Shown here piece after piece: positions 35,957-44,282 of a stretch of 64,000 nucleotides of DNA. Position 1 is the first letter of the stretch. Each line of letters starts with the position of its first letter. The notes below the pieces were generated by a model, which did no database searches, was not told the DNA's origin, and worked only from the letters and a program-made list of their open reading frames with translations. A program made the position numbers and the translations under genes. Origin of the DNA: Deltaproteobacteria bacterium (GTDB lineage Bacteria; Myxococcota_A; Polyangia; Haliangiales; Haliangiaceae); the NCBI GenBank assembly GCA_020630875.1, contig JAHDIH010000005.1, positions 186,001 to 250,000 on the forward strand. The letters are read 5' to 3'.

Positions 35957-37189
35957 TCAGGATTCCACGATGTTCGTTCCTGCGATTGCCTCTGGCAGGA
36001 GGTCTTCAACCTGGTAAGTACCTTCAAAGTCATGCGGGTACTGGTAGCCTCGTCCCATTCCGCGCTGCTTGTCTAAGCTGTTGGATGCGTTGCGTAGTTT
36101 GGCTGGGACGGGGAGCGGGCCATGCTCAAGAACCAATGCTTTGCTTGCCGCATAGGCTTTGAGTGCTTGGTTGGACTTCGGGGCTCGCGACAAATAGATT
36201 GCCGCTTGCGTGAGGGGGTAGGTCGCTTCGGGCATGCCCACCAGATGCGTCGCCTGCGCTGCCGAGGCTGCGACTACCAATGCTTGAGGGTCGGCGTTGC
36301 CGATATCCTCAGATGCAAATATCACGAGCCGTCTGGCGATAAACATGGGCTTTTCCCCTCCCTCAAGCATTCTCGCGAGGTAGTAGCAAGCGGCATGCGG
36401 GTCCGAGCCGCGCATACTTTTGATGAGCGCGCTAGCAAGTGCAAAGTGGTCCTCGCCGGCTTTGTCGTAGCGAGCCAGTGGCGAGACGATGGCATCCAAT
36501 ACCTTTGCTTTGGAAATTTCACTTTCTTCAGCTTCACGACAAAGTGCCCCAGCAATCTCGAGCGCAAATAGAAGGCTGCGGCCATCTCCCGCCGCATGAG
36601 TTTTCAATTCGCTACTTGCGACGTCTGCGATGGTTAGGCCGAGGGATGCTGTACCACGGGAAATGAGTTCGTCCATGTCTTCAGAGGTCAGCGCTTCCAT
36701 TCGCAATACTCTGAGGCGAGAAAGCAGCGCTTGGTTAACTTCGAATCCTGGATTTTCTGTTGTCGCGCCCACAAGGATAATGGTTCCGTCCTCGACACCG
36801 GGCAGGAGGGCATCTTGTTGAGATTTGGAAAATCGATGAATTTCGTCAATAAAAACTACGGTGCGTTGGTCTGCTTCCGCAAGTCTTCTGCGGGCAGAGG
36901 TTAGCGTCTCTCGCACCGCCGCGACTCCCGCAGATGTGGCAGACAGCGGGGCAAACTGATAGCCGCAAGATTTCGCCAGTAATCTGCCGATGGTGGTTTT
37001 TCCCGTTCCTGGAGGCCCCCAAAGCAGCAACGAAGGCAGTGCCTTTTGTCTTACCAACTTGCTCAAGAAGCCATCTTGCGCGAGTAGCTTGTGATGTCCT
37101 ACGACATCACTGAGACTATTGGGTCGCAGTTTTTCCGCTAGCGGTGCGTAGTCTTTGCCTTGCGAGAGACGGTATTCGAATAGATCCAT
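35957..37189 (-). CDS. rarA: replication-associated recombination protein A (RarA/MgsA)
   Basis: A 410-residue AAA+ ATPase that acts at stalled replication forks. Visible: PLAEKLRPNSLSDVVGHHKL, Walker A in LLWGPPGTGKTT, Walker B in TVVFIDEIHRFSKSQQD, sensor 1 in LVGATTENPGFEV, arginine finger region LLSRLRV, and the C-terminal tetramerisation domain with DPHAACYYLARMLEGGE and ASEDIGNADPQAL. I chose the ATG at 37187-37189 (MDLFEYRL); a TTG nine codons upstream would cover a palindromic candidate operator. The gene is alone on its transcript. Confidence 0.95.
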   Translation of the reverse strand: MDLFEYRLSQGKDYAPLAEKLRPNSLSDVVGHHKLLAQDGFLSKLVRQKALPSLLLWGPPGTGKTTIGRLLAKSCGYQFAPLSATSAGVAAVRETLTSARRRLAEADQRTVVFIDEIHRFSKSQQDALLPGVEDGTIILVGATTENPGFEVNQALLSRLRVLRMEALTSEDMDELISRGTASLGLTIADVASSELKTHAAGDGRSLLFALEIAGALCREAEESEISKAKVLDAIVSPLARYDKAGEDHFALASALIKSMRGSDPHAACYYLARMLEGGEKPMFIARRLVIFASEDIGNADPQALVVAASAAQATHLVGMPEATYPLTQAAIYLSRAPKSNQALKAYAASKALVLEHGPLPVPAKLRNASNSLDKQRGMGRGYQYPHDFEGTYQVEDLLPEAIAGTNIVES

Positions 37190-37211
37190 CAGGGCATTAT
37201 TGCCACGATGG

Positions 37212-37224
37212 GACAATTATTGTC
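37212..37224. promoter_or_regulatory. perfect 13-bp palindrome upstream of rarA
   Basis: GACAATTATTGTC is a perfect inverted repeat (six bases each side of a central T), 22 bp before the rarA ATG. This is the position and shape of a repressor operator. The 220-bp gap 37190-37409 around it should hold divergent promoters for rarA and the PilZ-like gene; a TTGACA is present at 37252-37257 without a good -10. Confidence 0.4.
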
Positions 37225-37409
37225 ACTTTAGTGAGCCAAAAGGTACCACTTTTGACACATCCAACCACCACGGTGACGGATATTCAATGACTTAGGTTCA
37301 TTTTGTGGGTGGCACAATAGTTGCTCTGAGTTAGGGTATGTTATGCGCAGATAGTATCTATCGTTATTGGTCGCTGAAGAACAAAGCCAATCTTGGCAAC
37401 AGTCTGACG

Positions 37410-37793
37410 ATGGTTGAGATGAATGAACTCGTGCGTATAAGGCGAGCACTTACCTCTGGCGACACACTCGACGTAGTAGATGAGATGCAAAATGGCTACC
37501 TTCGTTGCGAGCAAGGCTTTGCCAATCGCGTTCGCTTTAGTGAGCTGGCGATTGATGGGGTGGTCGCCTACAGTAGCGTTGCTCTTAGCGAAGGAAGTCA
37601 GGTAGAGATTCATATCGATACCGGTGAGTCGAGCTACCGGTTTGTCGGTCAGGTTTCGTGGCAATGCGAAGGTGACGATGGCGACCTAATCACCGGCATT
37701 CAATTTGAAGGAGCGGCCCTATCCATAGGTTACGGAAAGCGCGGTCGAGCGCCTAGCCAGTGTGCGTTTGCCAAACTGCTTTCTGCGGCCTAG
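37410..37793 (+). CDS. PilZ-like domain protein
   Basis: A small protein of 127 residues from the ATG at 37410. The beta-barrel pattern VRFSELAIDGVVAYSSVALS, EGSQVEIHI, RFVGQVSWQ and LITGIQFEG is that of a PilZ domain, the c-di-GMP-binding module. The RxxxR part is not in its standard form (NRVRF), so c-di-GMP binding is doubtful. It may act in surface or motility control together with the GGDEF protein found at 43453. An upstream ATG at 37338 would add 24 unconserved residues. Its TAG stop overlaps the opposing gene as CTAG. Confidence 0.55.
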   Translation: MVEMNELVRIRRALTSGDTLDVVDEMQNGYLRCEQGFANRVRFSELAIDGVVAYSSVALSEGSQVEIHIDTGESSYRFVGQVSWQCEGDDGDLITGIQFEGAALSIGYGKRGRAPSQCAFAKLLSAA

Positions 37794-38656
37794 AGCGGTC
37801 GGTAGATCAAGAGTATCACGCAGCTTCCCCAAGCGATAAGGTTCAGTATGAAAAGTGGATCTCGGAGCATCGCTTCCGTGGGCGGTGATTCGCTTTTCGA
37901 AAAGAGGGTGTGGTTTAGAAATAGGCAGATGCCGACTAAGCAAAACGGCACCGACCAAAAGAGTTTCTCCGTTGAAAATAGTCGCATCACGTCTGGATCG
38001 CGAACGTAGCCGCCGTAGGCTGCAACTGCACCAAGCCCAAGAATTAGCAGTAGTACCCGCAGACTGGCAAGGCTGTACCCACGAAGCGACGATCGAGTTG
38101 TCTCACCTAGTTGCTTGACTTCATGGGCGCGTTTTCCAAAGCCCAAAAACAACGAAAGTAGCGCGGTGCACAGCAGCAGCCAATTAGATGCAGGAACGTT
38201 GATTGCGTAGGCACCACTGAGTACCCGCAACACAAACCCGGTAGCAATGCAGGCAACGTCTAGGTAAGCCATTTTTTTAAAAACATGCGTGTAGGCGATG
38301 TTGAGAACCAGGTAGCCTGCGACAATGGCACCTACTGCAGGCGCTAAAGCGATTGCAACGGCAATTGCGCCGATTGCTAAACTTACAGACAAACGAAGTG
38401 CTAATTTTTGCGAGACATCGCCGGAGGCAATCGGGCGGTGGCGCTTCGTCGGATGTAATTTGTCAGCCTTGATGTCACGGAGGTCGTTGTAGAGGTAAAC
38501 CGCGCTTGCTGCCGCGCAGAATGATACAAATGCTACAACCGCGCGGATCAGCAGATCCAACTGCAGGAGGTTTAGTGAAAAGATCAGTGGGGCAAGAACA
38601 AATGCGTTCTTGATCCATTGCCACGGACGCATGGCCCGAAGCGAAGCGGCAATCAT
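37790..38656 (-). CDS. UbiA-family prenyltransferase, decaprenyl-phosphate phosphoribosyltransferase type
   Basis: A 288-residue inner-membrane enzyme with about eight helices. The signature RPWQWIKNAFVLAPLIFS, the Asp-rich motif YNDLRDIKADKLHPTKRHRP and GKRAHEVKQLGE point to the branch that attaches phosphoribose to polyprenyl phosphate, as in cell-wall arabinan donor synthesis, rather than to quinone synthesis. The second Asp motif of this branch (DVACIATGFVLRVLSGAYAI) is also present. It starts at an ATG that overlaps the stop of the TRAP DctM gene (ATGA), an odd pairing with an uptake system. The branch assignment is from memory of the motifs. Confidence 0.8.
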   Translation of the reverse strand: MIAASLRAMRPWQWIKNAFVLAPLIFSLNLLQLDLLIRAVVAFVSFCAAASAVYLYNDLRDIKADKLHPTKRHRPIASGDVSQKLALRLSVSLAIGAIAVAIALAPAVGAIVAGYLVLNIAYTHVFKKMAYLDVACIATGFVLRVLSGAYAINVPASNWLLLCTALLSLFLGFGKRAHEVKQLGETTRSSLRGYSLASLRVLLLILGLGAVAAYGGYVRDPDVMRLFSTEKLFWSVPFCLVGICLFLNHTLFSKSESPPTEAMLRDPLFILNLIAWGSCVILLIYRPL

Positions 38657-40839
38657 AGAGAACCTAATGCTTTTTCCATGCAGGCTTCTTCCGCAGCCCC
38701 GGTCAACTCTGCGCATGCGGCAATGCCTTGGGCATCTTCTTTGGCAGAGGCTGGTGCAGTGTCTTGCGGGGGGGGGGCTCCTGCTTTTTCTAAGCATTCT
38801 TCCAACTTCTCTGGCGGACCATCAGCACAGGCCGCAATGTCTCCGGCAGAGGTGTCAGGGGCGTCGGTCGACGCCTCGGGGGCTTCTGTGGCATTTTCAA
38901 GACACTTCAGCTGGGCGTCTCCCTCAAGTTCCGCACACGCGGCGATGCCAGCGGCATCGTCGTCTTCACTGCTACCGCTGGCGCCTCGAAGTTCGTTTAG
39001 ACAGGCCTCAGGGGCGTCGCTACTTAGGCATTGAGATACGGTGGCGAGCCCTTCGTCACTTGCTTGGAAGCATCGTAGCTGCTCGCTGTCGTCTTCCAGG
39101 CTTGTGCAAACTTCACGCAAGTTCGACCACGCTTTGGCGTCTTTGCAGTTTTTTACGGTGGAGGCTTTGCTGCAGTCTTCCATTCCCGAGGCGTAGTCGA
39201 AGTTCGTTCTCAACTTACAAGACTCATCTTCGCATTCCGATAAGGCTAAAAACAGCTCTTCGCATTCAATGTAGGCCTTGCTGGTCTTGGCCAACGGCAA
39301 ACAGTCCGCGTAGGCAAAGGTTGCGGGGCCAAACGCGGTGGTTTCACCGGCAAGGGTCATCGAGCGCTCACCGACTTCAATGAGGGCAATCATCTCGGTG
39401 TATGTGGCAGTACGTTTTTTAGGAGGCAACACCACAAGGGACGGAATAAACGTAATGAGAATCAGAGATACGACCATAGCCGCTAAAAACGGCAGGGTGG
39501 CGCGCATGACTTCGGACACCGGTTTGTTAAATCGAAAAGCGCTGACAAACAAGTTAAGTCCTACGGGAGGTGTGAGGTATCCGATTTCCAGATTGACGAG
39601 AAAGATTATGCCGAGGTGGTACGGGTCAATTCCGAAGGTCTTTACCGCCACACCGGCAATCAATGGTACGACAATCACAATGGCAGAGAAAATATCCATC
39701 ATCATGCCGACAAGAATAAGAAGCAGGTTGAGGGCAATAAGAAAGACCCACTTACTTTCTATATGAGAAGAGATCCAGCTGACCAGCTGCTCTGGGATTT
39801 GAGCTTGCGTAACGTAATCGGTGAATACGGAGGACGCTGCAATAATAATGAGAATCGCCCCGGAGAGTACGAGGGATTCCTTTAGGGCTTTGGTTATGCC
39901 GTCGAGTTTCACTTCCTTGTAGTAAAGTACTTCCAAAATAAACACGTATACGGCAGCAAAGGCTGCGGCAGGAACCAACACGGCGGCACCAACCAGCGAA
40001 GAATGTCCGTTCTGTGCGGCAGCCGGTAGTGCGAGGACCACAAATATCAGCCAAATCTCTGGTGTGGTGACGAGCGCTGAAGCTAATCCTTTCACGTAGT
40101 TTTTAGGACTCACAGGGGTTCGTGGCACTTTGTTTTTGATAGCAATCGCCACGGCAAAGATGGAAACAACGGTACAAAGCACTAGGCCTGGAACGATGCC
40201 TGCAAAGAAGAAGCGCTCACCGCTAAACTCTCCAGGCAACTTTTGCAAGAAGTGAGAGATGCCGTAGACCACGCCATAGACCACCAGTGGCACGGCGGGC
40301 GGAAACAGCAGGCCGATGGATCCGGTGCCGGTGACGAGACCGAGGGACACCTTTTCTGGATAGTTCTGCTTGGTAAGGGCGGGAAGCAGCAGGCCGCCAA
40401 GCGCAACAATCGTTACTCCCGAAGCTCCCGTGAAGGTCGTAAATGCCGCACATGCGATCACCGTGGCGATGGCCAAGCCTCCTGGAAGAAAACCGAAGGC
40501 GGCTTGGAATAAACGAATGAGGCGGTCGGCAGCTTTAGATTCAGCCAGAAGGTAGCCAGCAAAAATAAAGAGGGGAATGGTCGCAAAAAGTGCGCCGTGT
40601 TCCCCAAGCATCATTTGCAGCGGTTTAACCAGTTGCCCGGTATAATCCACGGCAAGTCCGCGTTCCAGAGACGAGCCCACCATGGCAAATGCCAAAAGCA
40701 CTGCAAAAATTGGCGCGCCTAAAAAAAACAAAAGGGTAGGGATTATCCACCAGAACTTGAGTCCAAAGATAGCCTTGGCCAAAAATCCTGCCACCGCAAT
40801 AATCACAAGCAGCGCCAGTAATACGACTAAGGCCGGCAT
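38653..40839 (-). CDS. dctM: TRAP transporter large permease (DctM) with an added Cys-rich C-terminal domain
   Basis: A 728-residue protein. The first 475 residues are a normal DctM permease with about thirteen membrane helices (LFATIPLFIFAGYLLAES, GASGVTIVALGGLLLPAL, GSIGLLFPPAVPLVVYG, NLEIGYLTPPVGLNLFVSAF). About 250 residues follow that ordinary DctM proteins do not have: an acidic, Cys-rich region with paired cysteines ending in three repeats, IAACAELEGDAQLKCLENA, IAACADGPPEKLEECLEKA and IAACAELTGAAEEACMEKAL. This tail is probably periplasmic. A run of ten G bases at 38768-38777 lies in the linker before the last repeat. Its ATG overlaps the dctQ stop (TGATG) and its stop overlaps the prenyltransferase start. 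Confidence 0.9.
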   Translation of the reverse strand: MPALVVLLALLVIIAVAGFLAKAIFGLKFWWIIPTLLFFLGAPIFAVLLAFAMVGSSLERGLAVDYTGQLVKPLQMMLGEHGALFATIPLFIFAGYLLAESKAADRLIRLFQAAFGFLPGGLAIATVIACAAFTTFTGASGVTIVALGGLLLPALTKQNYPEKVSLGLVTGTGSIGLLFPPAVPLVVYGVVYGISHFLQKLPGEFSGERFFFAGIVPGLVLCTVVSIFAVAIAIKNKVPRTPVSPKNYVKGLASALVTTPEIWLIFVVLALPAAAQNGHSSLVGAAVLVPAAAFAAVYVFILEVLYYKEVKLDGITKALKESLVLSGAILIIIAASSVFTDYVTQAQIPEQLVSWISSHIESKWVFLIALNLLLILVGMMMDIFSAIVIVVPLIAGVAVKTFGIDPYHLGIIFLVNLEIGYLTPPVGLNLFVSAFRFNKPVSEVMRATLPFLAAMVVSLILITFIPSLVVLPPKKRTATYTEMIALIEVGERSMTLAGETTAFGPATFAYADCLPLAKTSKAYIECEELFLALSECEDESCKLRTNFDYASGMEDCSKASTVKNCKDAKAWSNLREVCTSLEDDSEQLRCFQASDEGLATVSQCLSSDAPEACLNELRGASGSSEDDDAAGIAACAELEGDAQLKCLENATEAPEASTDAPDTSAGDIAACADGPPEKLEECLEKAGAPPPQDTAPASAKEDAQGIAACAELTGAAEEACMEKALGSL
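38768..38777. repeat. ten-base G homopolymer inside the dctM tail
   Basis: Ten consecutive G bases on the plus strand, read as proline codons on the minus strand (AGAPPPQDTAP). Homopolymers of this length are prone to slippage. A length change would alter the last 30 or so residues of the tail and break the stop/start overlap with the prenyltransferase gene. Confidence 0.9.
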
Positions 40840-41426
40840 CAGTGCGCTCCGCCTTCGGTGACTTCTGGCAATTCACCTTTCATCATGATTCCTAAGTCGA
40901 TGAGAAAATGAAGAACGAGATGAATCGCGATGAGAACAAATCCTAAAGGCAGCAGTTTGTAAACCAAGTCCTGAGGGAGTACCGACTCCGCAGATTTAAT
41001 CGGGACAAGTTTGTTTGCGTAGTGCCCAGAGGCTAGGCAGACAAAAATAACTCCCAGTCGTACTACCTGGGTCACCCAGGCGCCTTTGGCACCTTTGACG
41101 GCGCGGGACACGATATCCATGGAAATCATTCGTTTGCTATGAGCGGCGTAGGCGCCACCAAGCATGGTAAGCATCAGTACGCATGCGCGAATCAGTTCTG
41201 CTTGCCAATGGGGCGTCTCGGAAAACAGCGACATCACGCCTTGAATCAGTGCAATCAGGCAAAGAGTAAAGAGTGCAAGTCCCAGCAGCACTAGTTCCAC
41301 TTTACCGAGCGCAACGTCAGCAATGATTAACGGAGAATAAACAGAAGCGGCACCGCTGTCCGAGGACGCCGTGCCGCTTGATGAATTTTTTTCTGATTGA
41401 CCCACGGGCCCCGATGCTATTCGCAT
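40839..41426 (-). CDS. dctQ: TRAP transporter small permease (DctQ)
   Basis: A 195-residue inner-membrane protein with four helices and the DctQ pattern: VELVLLGLALFTLCLIALIQ, HWQAELIRACVLMLTMLGGA, YAAHSKRMISMDIVSRAVKG and LPLGFVLIAIHLVLHFLID. The N-terminal 30 residues are Ser/Gly-rich and probably cytoplasmic. It pairs with DctM to form the membrane part of a sodium- or proton-driven uptake system. The stop is joined to the dctM start (TGATG), and dctP lies 20 bp upstream. Confidence 0.92.
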   Translation of the reverse strand: MRIASGPVGQSEKNSSSGTASSDSGAASVYSPLIIADVALGKVELVLLGLALFTLCLIALIQGVMSLFSETPHWQAELIRACVLMLTMLGGAYAAHSKRMISMDIVSRAVKGAKGAWVTQVVRLGVIFVCLASGHYANKLVPIKSAESVLPQDLVYKLLPLGFVLIAIHLVLHFLIDLGIMMKGELPEVTEGGAH

Positions 41427-41446
41427 TGGGGCGGTAAGATCAACGG

Positions 41447-42439
41447 TTACTTCTTGTTCTTAGCTCGGTATTTGTCGCGAAGCTTAAGCACAAGTTTGAG
41501 CTCACCTTTGCTGTACACTTTACCCGCCAGTTTTTGCCACACGCGCTCAGAAGCTGCGCGAAACTTCTCTACTTCCGCATCTGGCGTCTTGTTGACTTTC
41601 ATGCCTTTACGCTTCATTTGCTTAAGGGCGGTTTTGTTGTCCCTGCGAACGTTCCGAACAAGACGGCGACGGGAGGTGGCCATGATTTTTTTCATGGTCT
41701 TGCGGTCTGCTTCTGAGATCTTTTCCCAGCTGTCTTTGCGAACAATACTTGCGGACAAGGCGTAGATAGGAGTCAATGTCGTGGCATGCTTTACTTTCGT
41801 ATTCCATTGAAGTGCAACAGTAGCTAGCGGAGAGGAGTAGAGTGCGTTGATTTTTCCGGAACCAAGGGCGGACTTAACGTCCGGAACGCCCATTGGCACG
41901 CCGCGGAATCCAAGTTCTTTATAGAGGGCTTGCGCGACTTTATCGTCTTGCCACATCCACAATTTGGACCCTTTAAGGTCAGCGATAGTATTTACAGGCT
42001 TTTTGGAGAAAAAGTGAAGCCAGCCTACTTCTCCACGTCCAGCGAGAATGTAGCCTTTCTTTTCAAACTTCTTTTTGAAGTAGGGCCACATACGCTTAAC
42101 CACGTACTCCATTTCTTTTTCCGATTCGAAAAGCATTGGGAGTTCTAGGACACGAATGGATGGAACGATCATTGCGAGACCGACAGAAGTAACTCCTGTA
42201 CCGTCGAGCTGCTTGATCTTCATTTTTTGGATGGCTTGTTTTTCGTCGCCCATTACGCCGCCAGCGTAGTATTTGGTCGTTACTCGGTTTTCCGTTGCTT
42301 TGGCAACGTCTGCCGCTGTTCGATCGAGTTCTTTCATCCATGTCGACCCAGGAGGGGCGAGGGTGGCGATGCGAATTTCGTCGGCGCTTGCGGCGCCAGC
42401 GAACATTAATAAAGCGAGTGTGATAATTCGAGTTTTCAT
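41447..42439 (-). CDS. dctP: TRAP transporter solute-binding protein (DctP)
   Basis: A 330-residue periplasmic binding protein with a signal peptide (ITLALLMFAGAASADE). Family marks: IRIATLAPPGSTWMKEL, VTTKYYAGGVMGDEKQAI, KGSKLWMWQDDKVAQALYKE and GVPDVKSALGSGKINALYSS. The usual carboxylate-binding arginine region corresponds to LKGSKLW, where an Arg is often replaced by Lys; here it reads GSKLWMW, so the ligand may not be a simple C4-dicarboxylate. It is the second gene of the TRAP operon. Confidence 0.92.
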   Translation of the reverse strand: MKTRIITLALLMFAGAASADEIRIATLAPPGSTWMKELDRTAADVAKATENRVTTKYYAGGVMGDEKQAIQKMKIKQLDGTGVTSVGLAMIVPSIRVLELPMLFESEKEMEYVVKRMWPYFKKKFEKKGYILAGRGEVGWLHFFSKKPVNTIADLKGSKLWMWQDDKVAQALYKELGFRGVPMGVPDVKSALGSGKINALYSSPLATVALQWNTKVKHATTLTPIYALSASIVRKDSWEKISEADRKTMKKIMATSRRRLVRNVRRDNKTALKQMKRKGMKVNKTPDAEVEKFRAASERVWQKLAGKVYSKGELKLVLKLRDKYRAKNKK

Positions 42440-42443
42440 AAGT

Positions 42444-43382
42444 TTAGAACCAATCCTTTTCCAGTTTTAGGTATCGTTTTGCTTTTCTATGCGCGACTTC
42501 GTTTGCCAAACGCTCCTCGGGCCAGATGCTGCCTGGGGTGCGTAAGACGTCTTGCAGTGTGGCACGGAAAGCGTCCTTTTTCTGCTGTGCGACGAGTAGG
42601 GTTCGTGCAAAATTCACTTTTCCCATCAAATACTTCACTTTGCCAGCATCGTTCTTTGTGAGCTCAAACAGCTTATCGAAGTGATGTTGCGCTTTCATGT
42701 GGTCTCCGCCCATTGCTTTGGACTGAGCCGCGTAGAACATTCCGATGGCCAAATGGGGCAATGCTTCGAGTCCCAGGAGCTTCGGCTTATGTTTGGCATC
42801 GATGGCGATGACGCGCTGCAGTGACCCGGATACTGTTGGTAACTGAGCTACTAAATCGATGTTGTCTTTGTTCATCTTGATTTGCCCCCCAAGACCTATG
42901 GCGAACCACATGAGTCCATCACGTTTGTCTTTTCCTACCTTGGCGATCATGGCATCGACCTCTTCGACGGTCGACGTAAAAATCTTTTCTTTCCATTTTC
43001 CACCAAGCATTTTCAATCCGTAGTTCATGCATCGCACGTACATTTTGGTCGTTCGCACCGCGAGCTCTTCCGCGCGATCGAAGTCTTTGTTGATGAAACG
43101 GGCCACTTCCCATTCATCTTCGGCAAATCCTGTCGCATATTGACAATAGGCTTCCGCGAGAAGGCCTGGAATCATTATGTTCTTGGGAGCCGCCGCATGG
43201 AAGGTTTCCACTGTTTTGATATTCGCGGGAAGAGCTCTGGCCGCAAACTCGTAGTCACTCTCCATCTTCATGGACAGACGCCCCCGCTTCACGCTTTTGG
43301 CGGCGGAGCCGGAAGTGATAGGAACAAGGTCGCAGCCCGAAGCGGCGACCAGGATGGCGATTAAACCGATTTTTGCAATCAT
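42444..43382 (-). CDS. tatT: TRAP transporter-associated lipoprotein TatT
   Basis: A 312-residue lipoprotein (signal ending LIAILVAASGC) built of TPR-like helices: ALPANIKTVETFHAAAPKNI, LLAEAYCQYATGFAEDEWE, RDGLMWFAIGLGGQ and HLAIGMFYAAQSKAMGGDHM. This is the TatT (T-component) family first described in Treponema, where it forms a complex with the DctP-type protein and may deliver hydrophobic ligands. It is the first gene of the TRAP operon, with dctP 4 bp downstream. Its start faces a GGDEF gene across a 70-bp gap. Confidence 0.85.
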   Translation of the reverse strand: MIAKIGLIAILVAASGCDLVPITSGSAAKSVKRGRLSMKMESDYEFAARALPANIKTVETFHAAAPKNIMIPGLLAEAYCQYATGFAEDEWEVARFINKDFDRAEELAVRTTKMYVRCMNYGLKMLGGKWKEKIFTSTVEEVDAMIAKVGKDKRDGLMWFAIGLGGQIKMNKDNIDLVAQLPTVSGSLQRVIAIDAKHKPKLLGLEALPHLAIGMFYAAQSKAMGGDHMKAQHHFDKLFELTKNDAGKVKYLMGKVNFARTLLVAQQKKDAFRATLQDVLRTPGSIWPEERLANEVAHRKAKRYLKLEKDWF

Positions 43383-43452
43383 CGCGCGACGCTAAACCGC
43401 TGGCTCACGAAGGTCAAACGTCAGAATCTGTTTTTGTAACATTGGCGGTTTC

Positions 43453-44262
43453 TTGCCTTTGTGTTTCTATCTGACTGCTTTGCAAGGGGTTCAAGAGATC
43501 GCCATCATCGGCACCGATGATTTTACACAAGCCGTCGTGAAGGTACTCTCGCCAGCGGAAAAGGCCGCAGCGTCACCAACCTCGGTTGGCATTGTTCAGG
43601 AGGGGTTTTCCTCTCCTTCGAATGGGTTCTTTGTCAGTTCCGCGTTAGAGCAAGAGTCGATACGCCGGGCACTCAACGTGTTGAGGCAATGGATGGCGCA
43701 ACAGGCCCTGCTTGGTTCGTTTAGAAGCAAGAATCTGGCTCTGGTAGCTTTTAATGAAGAACTGGAAGCAAAGCTCTCACGGCGCACGAAAGAGCTTGCC
43801 CAGGCTAACGCGACGCTGGCCCGCATGGCGTCCATCGACGGCTTGACGGGATTGTTGACGCACCGCGTGTTCATTCAGCGTCTGACGCAGGAAGTCGAAA
43901 GAAGCCACCGAAACGGCTCGAGCTTCACGGTGCTACTTTTAGATATTAAGAACTTCCATGCGTACAACGAGAGTAACGGCTATCAAGCTGGAGATACACT
44001 ACTGAAACGCATCGCAGAAATGTTGATGGAAACGCAACGCACGAACGATTGTTGCTGTCGTTATGGTGGGGATGAAATGGCGGTGGCACTAATGGATACC
44101 GACTCGAAAACGGCACGTATGGTGGCTAAGCGTATCGAGGAACGCATAAGTGAGCTCGATAATGATGTGGCCGTGACCGTAGCATCCGTGAACTATCCGC
44201 TCGACGCTAAAAACTGTGCCGACCTTTTGAGTGTGGCGGAGAGTCGGTTGACCTCGCAATGA
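43453..44262 (+). CDS. GGDEF-domain protein with GGDEM active-site variant
   Basis: A 269-residue protein. The N-terminal 80 residues are unassigned, followed by a coiled coil (LEAKLSRRTKELAQANATLA) and a GGDEF domain: MASIDGLTGLLTHRVFIQRL, FTVLLLDIKNFHAYNESNGY, QAGDTLLKRIAEML, and RYGGDEMAVALMD where GGDEF is changed to GGDEM. The catalytic acidic residues and both glycines are kept, so it may still make c-di-GMP. No inhibitory RxxD site is seen directly before it. The start is a TTG with poor support and the true N-terminus is uncertain. It runs with gpsA 20 bp downstream. Confidence 0.8.
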   Translation: MPLCFYLTALQGVQEIAIIGTDDFTQAVVKVLSPAEKAAASPTSVGIVQEGFSSPSNGFFVSSALEQESIRRALNVLRQWMAQQALLGSFRSKNLALVAFNEELEAKLSRRTKELAQANATLARMASIDGLTGLLTHRVFIQRLTQEVERSHRNGSSFTVLLLDIKNFHAYNESNGYQAGDTLLKRIAEMLMETQRTNDCCCRYGGDEMAVALMDTDSKTARMVAKRIEERISELDNDVAVTVASVNYPLDAKNCADLLSVAESRLTSQ

Positions 44263-44282
44263 CGACCCGTTAGCTTGCAGCA

